NCBI GenBank assembly: GCA_963969495.1
Contig: OZ018329.1
Span: 66,905,243-66,969,242 of the forward strand
Reading direction: 5' to 3'
DNA: 64,000 nucleotides
Source of the DNA: Ceratothoa steindachneri
Taxonomy: Eukaryota; Arthropoda; Malacostraca; Isopoda; Cymothoidae
The position numbers were made by a program, and so were the translations under genes. The notes under the pieces were generated by a model, which worked only from the letters and a program-made list of their open reading frames with translations, was not told the DNA's origin and did no database searches. Below, piece after piece: positions 53,847 through 64,000 of the stretch (its first letter is position 1; the number at the start of each line of letters is the position of its first letter).

Positions 53847-55079
53847 TGTTTACTGATTTTTTCTTATCTCGGTCTTCTGGACGAAAGAATTGCAAGATTT
53901 TTCCTTCCTGTTTCATTTTATAGCAAAGATTTTGAGGATAATTTTAATCTCAAACTCTTTTACCAAAATCTGTAATAGAATCGATCCAAAATTCTAATTT
54001 TAAAGATACATTTTGTTTTACGAGCTGAGATAAAAATGTGCAGATTATAAATAAATTTAGCTAACAAATTTATTATGAATTTTAATTAATTTATCCCAAG
54101 GTTTGGCTGATTTAATATACGGGCTTTCTTACTGTGTTTAAAAAATAGAATAACCATACTTAAACTATAGCTTCAATATTGTTGAATGTATCGAAAATTA
54201 AATAATACTTGGGAAATACAAAAGGCAACAAACTAATGAGAAAAAAATTATTGGAATGTCTATAAGTAGGTACTAACACAACACTGGAATATTTTTCGAA
54301 AGCCTATCTAAATTAGAGAACGCTGGTTTAAGGCCAATGGAAAATATAGAAAATAGTGAATTTATTTCTTTTCTTTTAGAATCCGTGTTTTTTATTTTAA
54401 TAGATTTCTACAACTAATAAAATTATGTATACAATACATCCCCAGCCCCTGATTTTTTCGAATAGTGTAGGATGGGCAGGAGACATTAATTCATCAATTA
54501 GACATCTAGAGATGCTATTGCTCTCCCGAAAGGAGTTTTAGGTAACCTTATTTGAGAACGCGGATTGAGAGGAAAAGTATGATAGGCTGGCCGGCCAGTC
54601 AAACCGAACACACTATCACTCGTCTAATAAATAATGGTCTTTATTTATTAGTTTTTAATTGTAAACTTTGTGATCATCATCATGAGGGAAGCACCTAACT
54701 GAATGAAAACACTACTTCCGACATAAAGGTAGTTATACCATATTAGATATAGCAAGTGGTCAGTTGAGAATGGGTTTTTAGTCAAAATTTCGATGGCTAA
54801 CATATAGTGTTGCTACATGGTGGTCGATCCACACTTTAAATGTAGGTGCCCACCGAGGAAGGCAACAGTCAGGGCGAATTGGTGGCAAATCCTTTAGTAA
54901 AACAATATAATCATCATCGTAACTCTTGATATGGGTCAATGTTATCGGATGGAGTAAAGGAAACATGTTGAAAATGCTTACGCGCGCGCGAGAGAAGCAG
55001 CTTTTAAGGATGTCGAATGGATAAATCCCATAATTTAATCCAAGGTTATTTAACGCATTTATATGGACAATAGCGATGA
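53847..55079. other. AT-rich spacer
   Basis: No supported gene. A perfect 12-bp palindrome CTGGCCGGCCAG lies at 54,587-54,598. A 146-codon minus-strand frame (54,778-55,218) crosses the edge of the following hAT-like element and is probably chance. Confidence 0.4.
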
Positions 55080-55556
55080 CCGGTGGCGGATCCAGGATAA
55101 AAATAGGGCGGGAAGAGGGTAACCTGAATTCCTCCCTTTGACTAGTCTGAGCAAAGGCTAATTGATGAATAATAAGGTTTATCATAGATAATATTGATAA
55201 TAAATAACAGCAACTCATAAAGTTGTGAGCACTAACTCTCTCAGATACAATTTGCCTGTTTTACACATTAGAAAATTATGAATTGTGGTTTATTTTACTT
55301 TGGGGGCATTAGCTAAGATATCATATTGAATTTAATCATTATTTTTCAGATATCCCACTATCTTAGACATGTTTCATATAGGATACTTTGGATTGTAAAG
55401 GTTTAACAAGCTGTTTTATATATGTTCTATATTATTGCATAACTCTTTCTAAGTAGCAGAATATATGTATGGCTTGAAATGAAATATGAAAATAAACAGG
55501 TCTGAAATTTTAGGGGGTTTCAGCCCCTTAGCCCTGCTCATGGATCCGCTTGGTCT
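55080..55556. mobile_element. hAT-like non-autonomous element
   Basis: The left end CCGGTGGCGGATCCAGGAT (55,080 on) and the right end, read inversely, GACCAAGCGGATCCATGA share GCGGATCCA, a core often found at hAT-type ends, followed on both sides by G-rich sequence (GGGCGGGAAGAGGG; AGGGCTAAGGGG). No transposase frame inside. The 8-bp target duplication is not evident, so the boundaries are approximate. Confidence 0.45.
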
Positions 55557-56031
55557 TAATCAAATGGGCATCGACGAGCATACTAGGAGTGTATTCACAT
55601 TTACTCGCCTTTTCTGACGCGCAGTTGATAATACGTTGCGTGTAATCTTACTCCTCAAAGTGTGAAAACATAGGTGAAAATGATAAGCCCAAAATATCCT
55701 GAAAACAAAGTTGACAAAGGTAAATGAAATGGAAAAAAACAGAGACAGATAAAGGGTTTTAGGTGTGAGCAGTTACATTAAATACTCTAGGTCATTTCAA
55801 AGTGAAGGCAAGTTTTAAGATTTAGCGAAATTCTTTGAACGAAAATTTAGTCGAAACATCCCAAATTTTGATAAGAATAGAAGAAAATTATATTATAGGA
55901 CCCAAGAAAGAAAATGGTATGTTAGTGAAGAAGTGTAGTTAATCATTAATTCAGAAAGGTCCATTCAGTTACATGAAAGAAAAAACATCTAGTATTCTAA
56001 AACTCCCATAAAAATGTGAAGTATAGAATAA
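55557..56031. other. Spacer before element F
   Basis: AT-rich; the last part may be F 5' leader. Nothing recognised. Confidence 0.35.
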
Positions 56032-56858
56032 TTGTGTCGCACAAAAAACACAATGTCACCATCAAAGAGAGTGTGTAAGTCTAGAGAAGTGCTAATGCGC
56101 CTACTCCCTGCTACAAAAGATTCCGCAATGGAAGAATACCTACGCCAGGGTAGCAAAGCTACGGGGAAAGAAATAAAAGAGACCCCAGAACTAAAGATCA
56201 ACATTAATGTGAACTAGGAAACGAGCCTAGACATTCTAGCCAGTATTATGTACGCCCAAGTCCAAAATATTGCACAACCAGGGACTTTCTCGGAAACGCT
56301 CAATCTTCTTCTTGAGAAAAACGGAGTTAGAAAGATTTAGTTCCCCCTGAACCCCCCCGCCCCCCTTTGGCATTAGTATACGGGGTAACGACGGGCAAAA
56401 CCCTTCAGATTAAGGATATGCTGAAGATAGAAGCAAAGATGCAAGCAAATCAAGAAACAAACGAAACAGATGAACTCAATGAAGAGGAAAAAGAAACAGA
56501 CACTTCAGATAACGAGCAGAAAAAGGCAAAGAAAAGCTACAGGAAAACTAAAAAAGGCCCAATTAAAAGAAATCAATCAGAAACGGATACACAAACCGAC
56601 TCAGAGAGTGAAATAGAGAGCGGGAAAGGATGTCGATACGAAGCAAAGGATTTCAAGCTGAAGATCTTCGTTAACGAGGCCTTCTCCCTACCCAAAGGTA
56701 CGAAAATAGAAGATATAAGAAAGAGTATCGACAGAGGTACCAGAAAATGCAACTATGTAACTGACCATGACGAAACAACCATTCAAAAATTAATCGAAGA
56801 GAACAAAATAAGGATCTTCCCCAACGACGTTAAAATTATCAAGAATGCTACCTTTTAG
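56032..56858 (+). pseudogene. Non-LTR element F, first ORF1 copy
   Basis: Residues SPSKRVCKSREVLMRLLPAT and a stop at 56,216 precede LDILASIMYAQVQNIAQPGT and FSETLNLLLEKNGVRKI (56,229-56,337), the shared ORF1 module. A frameshift leads to the charged frame 56,367-56,858: EEEKETDTSDNEQKKAKKSY, then a basic stretch, a serine-acid stretch (SETDTQTDSESEIESGKG) and the C-terminal block IDRGTRKCNYVTDHDETTIQ, LIEENKIRIFPNDVKI. Zinc knuckles are missing, presumably 5'-truncated. Positions 56,123-56,704 are duplicated at 57,532-58,114. Confidence 0.75.
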
Positions 56859-56929
56859 AAAATAACAAACGGCAAGTGGAAAAAAACCCAAAGCAAAGAA
56901 ATAATTAAAAACAAGATAATTTAGACAAA

Positions 56930-57530
56930 ATGGATAACGAGATAACCAAACTGAAAATACTGCATCTGAATACTTACGGATGGAGAACTAAAGCAATACA
57001 ATACCGAAATATATTTCGACAAATCGACCCTAACGTCATCAACATCTCCGAGCACGGAGTCAAAGATAACGAATCACTAAAAATTTCAAACTACGACACT
57101 ATAAATAAAAACCCAACCGGCAAAAGATTCGACAGGACAACCATCGCAATAAAGAGAAACTTAATATACACACAAGAACGAGAAGTTGACAAAGCCTACG
57201 TAGCCGCTACTATCGAAATGGTGTACACCCTGATCACAATAGTGGCAGGCTATCGACTACTCCGTCGCTTGTATATACCACTACACTCGGTTATGGAGAT
57301 ATTACACAAAAACAACACATCAATTCTCCGGGGGTACCTCAACGCCAGGATTCGAGAATCAGGGTACCGAACAAACAACAACGCAGGGCGGAACCTAGAA
57401 ACACTAATGGACAAAAAAATATTTAAAGAATAGGCCAGGAATTCCCAACATATATCACCAAACGAGCTTCAACTAAACCAGATATAATAACGACAGAGAA
57501 ATTCCCGTATAATACTTATATGGATCTGAT
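56930..57530 (+). pseudogene. Non-LTR element F, AP endonuclease, truncated
   Basis: ORF2 starts at the ATG at 56,930: DNEITKLKILHLNTYGWRTK, QIDPNVINISEHGVKDNESL (S-E-H in place of the usual Glu box), FDRTTIAIKRNLIYTQEREV, SILRGYLNARIRESGYRTNN (G-Y-L-N-A: the catalytic Asp of GDLNA is Tyr) and, past a stop at 57,431, YITKRASTKPDIITTEKFPY. It ends at 57,530, where the second ORF1 copy starts. The S-D-H end of the domain is missing. Confidence 0.85.
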
Positions 57531-57531
57531 A

Positions 57532-58204
57532 CCGCAATGGAAGAATACCTACGCCAGGGTAGCAAAGCTACGGTGAAAGAAATTAAAAGAAACCCAAGAA
57601 CCAAAGATCAACATTAATGTGAACGAGCGAATGAGCCTAGACATTCTAGCCAGTATTATGTACGCCCAAGTCCAAAATATTGCACAACCAGGGACTTTCT
57701 CGGAAACGCTCAATCTTCTTCTTGAGAAAAACGGAGTTAGAAAGATTTAGTTCCCCCTGAACCCCCGCCCTCCCCTTCGGCATTAGTATACGGAGTAACG
57801 ACGGGCAAAACCCTTCAGATTAAGGATATGCTGAAGATAGAAGCAAAGATGCAAGCAAATCAAGAAACAAACGAAACAGATGAACTCAATGAAGAGGAAA
57901 AAGAAACAGACACTTCGGATAACGAGCAGAAAAAGGCAAAGAAAAGCTACAGGAAAACTAAAAAAGGCCCAATTAAAAGAAATCAATCAGAAACGGATAC
58001 ACAAACCGACTCAGAGAGTGAAATAGAGAGCGGGAAAGGATGTCGATACGAAGCAAAGGATTTCAAGCTGAAGATCTTCGTTAACGAGGCCTTCTCCCTA
58101 CCCAAAGGTACGAACGCAAGAAAAATCAAAGAAAAATACTCGGAAATAAGAATTTTAGGTACAAACAGACAAAGAAGCAGGGAATTAAAAAGACTTAAAA
58201 AGTA
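57532..58204 (+). pseudogene. Non-LTR element F, second ORF1 copy
   Basis: The first 583 bp repeat 56,123-56,704 with few differences, mostly point changes. After ACGAA at 58,110-58,114 the copies diverge: here NARKIKEKYSEIRILGTNRQ follows, which is the ORF2 linker, so the ORF1 C-terminus and the whole endonuclease are skipped. The product would be an ORF1 start fused to an ORF2 linker. Confidence 0.85.
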
Positions 58205-60177
58205 AATGGTCTTTTAGATAAAAGAACAACAAAAAGAAAACTAGAAAGAATTCAGGAACAAAATAGTGGCCACGGAAAACCCAAGTGAGGCCTGGAGAAT
58301 GATACAATCAAAGGAAAACCACCAAAAGATCCAATAAAAATAAAGAACAAACAAAATAAATACCTCCAAAGCAAAGCAGAAATAGAAGAGAAGTTTAGAG
58401 GACATTGATAAAATATTTATACAATAGAAGAAAAAGAAGATAATAAGCGATTCGTCAGCGAAACAGAAGAAATGTTCATCGAAAACCTAAAAAGAAACAT
58501 GGAGAGAATAACACCACTTAGGAGGGTCGATGTGAGTACAGAAAAGTACGCGGGATTAGGAGCTCTAATCACTCTGGAGGAGGTAAAAAGAACAATCACC
58601 TCCTTTAAACAAAAGGCACCCGGAAATACCGGGCTCACAAAACAAAACTACGACAAAGCGCCTGAAAAGATACAAATATATATTAAAGATCTATTTAATG
58701 CATTCCTGAATATCAGTGCGTATCCACGAATCTGTAAAGTTGCAAAGAGGGTTTTCCTTCACAAAGCAGGAAAAACACCGAAATTGGTATCAAATTACAG
58801 ACCAATATCGCTGCTTAATTTTCTGGGAAAGGTATTCGAAAAAATACTGAATACGAAACTCGTGGAACACCTTGAAGATCAGGGAAATACAATGAACACC
58901 AGTACGGCTTCAGGAAGAGAAGAGACGCAACTATGGCGCTAGCGGTCATAACCGAAAAAATCGCACAGACCAAATCTGAAAAAGGATATGTGGACGTGGT
59001 ACTTCGGGATGCCGAGAAGGCCTTCGATAAGATATGGGTGGAGGGGTTAAATACAAACTCCTCCAACTCGTTCTCGGCAACAGGATGGAGAGAATCCTGG
59101 CTGACTACGTAACAAACAGAGAGGCTTAGATTGACATTGAAGACCACGAAGGACCCAAATTCCAGCTGAAAACTAGGGTCCCACAAGGAGGGGGGTGCTT
59201 GAGCCCCACTTTTTATTCAATGTACATAGCAGATATGGCACCTCCATTTACACTAGGCTGCATGAATATGCAATACGATGACATCAGCCAGGTGATCTCC
59301 ACACGAACCACAAATCCCAGATGGCAAGCTAGGACAACAGAGCGAGAGATACAAAATATAAATGAATTCGAAAGGAGATGGAAAATTAAAACCAACCTAA
59401 ATAAATTTAAAATAATACCAATAATGAGAGTAAAAAAGGACAGGATAACAATCAACGGCACATAGTACAGGTACACAGCCGAAGGAAAGGTGTTGGGCCT
59501 GCAGATGGGGGAAAGAGGATGCCACGCCCACGTAAAGGAGAGGATTGCAAGGGCTAAATCAGGCCTGAGATTGATATTCAGCTTGAAACCTCTGGAGCAG
59601 AAAAGAAAAAGATGTTCTACAAAGCATTTGTAAAGTTGGTGCTAGTGTATCCACCTATCCCCATCCATACAATAACTATGACAAACAAACAAAAATTACA
59701 AAGAGTACAAAATAAAGCGGCCTCACCTTATTACTAATACAAGGAGCCAAGAAGGAAAGACACTCCTCAAAATAATGGATATGGCAGGGCTAGACCCAAT
59801 AAATAAAATTATTGAGAAACGGGCCAAAGAAATCTGGTAAAAAGTTGAGGTAAATAACCAGGAAACTATAAGAATTCTGGAAATAGAAAACATCAATTAC
59901 GACCGTCAAATATTCCCCAGCAGTAGGCTCCACCTACGCCGAGAGGAAGACCCAATAATCACCTAAAACAAAAAGAAAACATGCAAAAACTATCACAAAG
60001 TCATGAATGCCTCAAAACAAAGAACAGGGACATAACTGCATAAATTAAAGGAATTTAGAACAACCTAGCATAAATATGGAAGGAAAGCATACATGAAGAC
60101 TAATAATATCGAATTTGTAATCGAATTAGAAGTACGTTACCGAAAGGTACCCCAAGCAACAAAATTAAGATTTTGAC
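58205..60177 (+). pseudogene. Non-LTR element F, linker, reverse transcriptase and thumb
   Basis: The linker (FIENLKRNMERITPLRRVDV) leads to RT: TITSFKQKAPGNTGLTKQNY, VAKRVFLHKAGKTPKLVSNY, RPISLLNFLGKVFEKILNTK (58,472-58,870). A frameshift at about 58,890 gives QYGFRKRRDATMALAVITEK, VDVVLRDAEKAFDKIWVEGL, a further shift and FQLKTRVPQGGGCLSPTFYS. The catalytic box is M-Q-Y-D-D-I: one codon between Tyr and Asp-Asp is lost. The thumb reads NINEFERRWKIKTNLNKFKI, then a stop, GKVLGLQMGERGCHAHVKER, MDMAGLDPINKIIEKRAKEI to about 59,970. Confidence 0.88.
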
Positions 60178-60407
60178 ATAGATAATAAAGAAAACAAAGA
60201 ACAAACAAACTTAGAAGGAACCAATAAAAAACACAATCCTAAAGACAATTAGTAGAGCATCAAAAAAGAGAAACATCAGACGAAAGAGATCAGTCAGTAT
60301 CCTGGCAAATTTAATTTTCTATACTCTGACGCACACTAATACTCACTCCCCTCTCTTATAAAAAAAACTCATGCTATACTCTAACTATCTCCCCCTTCTT
60401 CTCTCAC

Positions 60408-60413
<6 letters not shown>

Positions 60414-60479
<66 letters not shown>
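60414..60479. repeat. (TA)n microsatellite between elements F and G
   Basis: About 66 bp of alternating TA, between the end of F's 3' UTR and the first base of G's leader. Confidence 0.95.
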
Positions 60480-60480
<1 letters not shown>

Positions 60481-60542
60481 CTAAAGTGATGGAGTAAAGT
60501 GAATGAGAGGAGTCAGGAGGAGTTGAGGACTCGTCGTCCTAG

Positions 60543-61400
60543 AATCTTCAACTTGGCAAAGGAGGAAAATTTTCTGGGAATTTTCACAACCCCGTGCAAT
60601 TTCCAAAAAAAGGCTGTCAAGCTAGTCTGATCAGACAAACTCACCAGTTTACCCTGAACTGGCAGAGCTCAGCCTCGAGTGTCTATCTCAGGGTACCAAC
60701 TGCTGAATATCACTCTGCTTACCAGCTAAGGGTAACGCCCTGCCTAAGAGATCTAATAAGGAGAGCCAGACTGATTGGAGATTTCTCCTGTTTCTGGCAC
60801 TCCTCGGTCAGGACGGACTGATTTGGAGATTTCTCCTGTTTCTGTCTTGACTAGATCAATATAGGCGACCAGGAGGTGAACGCGAACAACGATCTAGCCA
60901 AATCAGAGGGAAGAGAGGTGAAAATTCATCGATTTGAATCTCCAACCCGGTAAAGCAGTTAAAGTTTTGGGAAAATTTCCTTATCCCGAAACTTTTGAAA
61001 AACTGGCCGCCGAACAAGCCTGACAGCTTGTCACCCTAAGATAACCAGAACTGGTAGGACTCAACCTAAAGCGTCTACAGCGAGGCATCCCCCGCTGACT
61101 AGTGCACTGTTCCCCGACTGAGTGGCGGCGGATTGATGGGAGATACCTCCTGTTTCTGCAGCCACTCGAGAACGGGACGTAGCCCTGGTGGACTGATTGG
61201 AGATACCTCCTGTCTCTACCGGGGTTATAGCAGTGGCGGGTTTTCCGAACCCGTACTTCTCTGCCTCACGAATCTAATAAGGAGTGCCAGACTGATTGGA
61301 GATTTCTCCTGTTTCTGGCGCTCCTCGGTCGGGACGGACTGATTAGATATTTCTCCTGTTTCTGTCACGACCAGATAAGTGAAGGTCCACAAATTAATGA
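60543..61400 (+). repeat. Element G 5' leader: two imperfect units with GGAGATTTCTCC hairpins
   Basis: AATCTTCAACTTGGCAAAG (60,543) and AATCTCCAACCCGGTAAAG (60,937) begin two related units, 394 bp apart. Both contain GACTGATTGGAGATNNCTCC followed by TGT(T/C)TCT. Self-complementary copies are at 60,777, 60,825, 61,139, 61,199, 61,298 and a weaker one at 61,346. The ATCTAATAAGGAG...CAGACTGATTGG part recurs at 521 bp (60,751 and 61,272), so unit 2 has gained one extra hairpin pair. The block ends just before the ORF1 ATG at 61,416. Confidence 0.82.
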
Positions 61401-61415
61401 GAAGTCACCCTCGCC

Positions 61416-62874
61416 ATGAACGGGAGGGGGGAGCAGCTGGACTTTTGAGTCCCACTGAAATTAACCAGTAATCAAAAACCGGAAAAGGCGGAGGTATTCG
61501 AAGCCATCTTTGACAAACTCGGCATAGGCCTCAAACGTCTAATCAAGACCAACAGAGGCTACACCCTCATTTGTCATACTCAAGATGACCTTAAAAAAAT
61601 AACCTCAGTGGAAGGGGCGCTAGAACTCGGCAAGATCGGCCTAGAACCACGACCATCCCCAGCTCTGGCAGCGAGGAAGGCAATAATTTTCAGAAGAGTG
61701 GACCCCTGGGTAGGCGAAAGATCGGCCGAAGAAATAAAAACTGAGATAGAGAGGAATCATCAATGGGCGAAAGTGACTGAAGTAGTTAAATTCCGTAGCT
61801 TCTCCCATGTATTTAAAAATAATATTTACGAACTTGGAAATGGCAGCAAAAGCCAAAGAAACGGGCCTCAGACTGTTTTATATGGTAATTTCCTCTGATC
61901 AAATTGAGCAGGAAAGGTTTCACGAGCTTTTTACCTGCTTCAACTGTTACAAGGTAAAAGATCATTTAACCAGCTCCTGCCCCGACTCTGGAAAGCCAAA
62001 GATCTGCTCCGAGTGATTGCAGACCGGCCATGACTGGATACACTGTGTGAGCAGCACGAAAATGTGCATTAAATGTGCAGGGAATCACCGAATCTAAGTA
62101 TGCAGTGCCCAATCAGGAAGGAAGAACTCAGAAAGAAAAGAGAGGCTGCGGACAGACCGAAACAATCTTATGCCGCTACCACAAAACTACAAACTCAACC
62201 GAACGTAACGCCGACTCAGCCCCAGATCGTGTTGCAACTGAGCGACACTACCCCTACCAAAATGCTGGCATGCATTCTACATGCACACGTAATAAAACTA
62301 GCTTGCCCTGGTTCATTTAACACAGAAATGAACAAGATACTGGCAGATAACAACATGGAAACAATTTAAATTCCGGACAATCCACAATCCGAAAGAGTCC
62401 TCTTGGCATCGTACCTTAATACAAAGACAGCACACTCAGCGAATAGTTTGGATACTGCTAAACCCCAAAATATTACACTGACAACAACTCAACAACAACA
62501 AACTGACGTCCCAGCACCTCCACCTAGCTCGCCCAAGCAGAAAAAAAACCCAAGAAAAATAAAGTGGAACCAAAGGTTCAGGAAACAGACTCTGAACAAA
62601 AAAAGATGAGCTCGAGTTAGACAGCAGAGAAATCAGATTCATCTTGGCTCTAAACTCTCAGAACATCCATAAAAAAGAGATCTCTACAGAGGAGGTGGCA
62701 GTTGGAGTCCGAAAAGGGCAGATCAAATGGTGCTATGACTCACCAGTTACCGGGGAGACAATAAGAGCCTCCTTACTCGCCTGTAAAACAAAGCTTTACC
62801 ATGACAACTTTAGGCTCTACGACCCGGAACTGTACAAGCAGTTAAAATCTAACCGTCAAACGGCCAAAGAATAA
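61416..62874 (+). pseudogene. Non-LTR element G, ORF1 with zinc knuckles
   Basis: From the ATG at 61,416 (stop ten codons later): VFEAIFDKLGIGLKRLIKTN, RGYTLICHTQDDLKKITSVE, IIFRRVDPWVGERSAEEIKT, AKVTEVVKFRSFSHVFKIIF, a nucleic-acid-binding fold by pattern. Then knuckles CFNCYKVKDHLTSSC (61,940-61,984), ICSE-stop-LQTGHDWIHC and KMCIKCAGNHRI. The shared module PGSFNTEMNKILADNNMETI lies at 62,309-62,368. A charged linker precedes the end module STEEVAVGVRKGQIKWCYDS and YDPELYKQLK, closing at 62,872. ORF1 coats element RNA. Three or more stops and two shifts. Confidence 0.85.
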
Positions 62875-62889
62875 TAAAGACTAACGGGA

Positions 62890-64000
62890 TAGCGTATAGA
62901 AATAGGCTAACCATCTTGGCACACAATGTGAAAGGATGGGAGCCTAACAAAAAACAAATTGTTTAATGTCTACAGAGAACTAGACTCAGATGTTCTTCTG
63001 CTGTCTGAAACAAGCGTCAAAGACGAAGACAAACAGAAGATTTTTCGATACAATGTTATACAAAAGAACTGCACAGGTGAAAGATTTGATGGTGCGTTAA
63101 TAGCAGTGAAAAAGGAGTTGCAGTTCAGATAAGGTAACCCTACGGATGAATCGACTCTGTCGATCATCTTAAGGTACTCTATTGGTGACATAGAACTAAG
63201 CGCAGGGTACCAGCCCCCTCGCAGGTTATATCTCCCTTATCATGACCTATACACTCTTTTCACAAAAGAGCACCCAGTACTATTCGCTGGAACCCTTAAC
63301 TCCAGGAATAGATCAGCAGGATACACATCTACAAACTCAAGAGGTAGATCACTAGATCTCTTGACTAGAAGGGGCGTTGCAGAGCGCATTGGACCGGACT
63401 TCCCCACGTTTTTCTACCCAGGGTCAGCCACCAAACCTGACGTCGTGCTCACGAACCCTAACTTCCCTTTCCACTAACGTTTCTCTCCAGGGCCTCTAAC
63501 ATTAAGTGATCATCTGCCCATGCTGATCATTATTGCAACTGCCCCTATCCCAGTCCCAGTTATCCTAAGAAAAGACTTCTGGAATGCAAAGTGGGAAGAA
63601 TACAGGAGAGCATTCCCAGAAGTTATCCCTGATTTAAAGAACGCATCCGAAGAAGATCTGGATGACGAACTGACTGCTATTAACGACTGCATTTCTAACG
63701 CCGACGCTATAGCTATCCCAATAACGTCACACAAAATAATCATGCCCACAAAACCCACACAAGAGAGAGTGGTGCTACAGCATCGATTCTCCAGAGTCTA
63801 CGAGACCATCCTCAACCTGGGCTATGCCAGATCCATGGATTTTCGATTCGTTCAGCATCTAAGAAATCAGCTGAATTTCGCGCTAGAAACCGAAGTCCGT
63901 AACAAATGGAATAGTCTAATAGAAAAGTTAGACACTGAGAGAAACCTGAAGGCCTTTTGGACGACCATCAGCAAATTAAAGGGGAACGCTCGCACCCCAG
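62890..64000 (+). pseudogene. Non-LTR element G, AP endonuclease and linker, cut by window end
   Basis: Blocks: RLTILAHNVKGWEPNKKQI, a small shift, VYRELDSDVLLLSETSVKDE (catalytic Glu box intact), FDGALIAVKKELQF, a stop at 63,130, IELSAGYQPPRRLYLP, VLFAGTLNSRNRSAGYTSTN (GDLNA box altered to G-T-L-N-S, losing the Asp), DFPTFFYPGSATKPDVVLTN, PLTLSDHLPMLIIIATAPIP (S-D-H intact). The linker from 63,560 is open to the last base (WNAKWEEYRRAFPEVIPDLK to LKAFWTTISKLKG). RT lies beyond 64,000. Only one or two stops in 1.1 kb makes G one of the best preserved copies. Confidence 0.88.

Noticed and set aside
54778..55218. 146-codon minus-strand frame with a signal-peptide-like start
   Set aside because: It starts inside the hAT-like element and ends outside it, has no family similarity I can see, and composition gives no support.

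Overview
This is a eukaryotic, AT-rich, gene-poor window made almost entirely of dead and nested transposable elements. I found no intact host gene, no rRNA, no CRISPR array and no bacterial-style operon. Very many coding remnants are arthropod-type selfish elements, and the centre of one palindrome holds eleven units of the arthropod telomere pentamer TTAGG. An arthropod genome is therefore the best guess; a crustacean is plausible but not proven.

Layout. 1-2.8 kb: 3' tail of a non-LTR element with a repeated GGCGAAGTGCCC motif and a (TA)n tract. 3.0-8.0 kb: non-LTR element A, split near its 3' end by a mariner-derived fold-back palindrome with the TTAGG core. 8.5-9.8 kb: CR1-like remnant. 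12.6-19.1 kb: a satellite array of 38-bp subunits in a 114-bp higher-order unit, split by a minus-strand L2-like element. 20.4-22.1 kb: Gypsy remnant whose integrase C-terminus lies before the reverse transcriptase. 23.9-24.8 kb: Tc1/mariner remnant. 25.1-26.05 kb: RTE endonuclease. 27.4-31.2 kb: a second Gypsy element (gag, protease, RT, RNase H, integrase) whose RT active-site region is replaced by (TA)n and whose integrase is cut by a deleted mariner. 31.2-44.6 kb: a same-strand pile of non-LTR elements of one superfamily (B, C, D, E), cut by a DD41D mariner and another deleted mariner, with a minus-strand Penelope-like GIY-YIG piece between C and D. 45-47 kb: a hammerhead-like motif, a small inverted-repeat element and a second Penelope-like remnant with a recent 221-bp tandem duplication. 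47.7-50.5 kb: further fragments of the same non-LTR groups and an unnamed conserved ORF on the minus strand. 52.9-53.8 kb: a third deleted mariner. 56.0-60.5 kb: chimeric non-LTR F, in which the ORF1 region occurs twice. 60.5-64.0 kb: non-LTR G with a repeated 5' leader, ORF1 and an endonuclease that runs off the window.

The parts do not form a pathway. They record successive insertions: host DNA or satellite, then LTR and non-LTR elements, then DNA transposons cutting those. The non-LTR family (A-H) carries ORF1 (zinc knuckles plus two other recurring modules) and ORF2 (AP endonuclease, reverse transcriptase, thumb). All copies are broken by stops, frameshifts or active-site changes. The most interesting signals are the TTAGG-cored palindrome, the tandem motif array in the 3' UTRs, the hairpin-bearing duplicated 5' leader of G, the hammerhead-like fold near 45.14 kb, the microsatellite sitting exactly at a reverse transcriptase catalytic box, and three mariners sharing one internal deletion.
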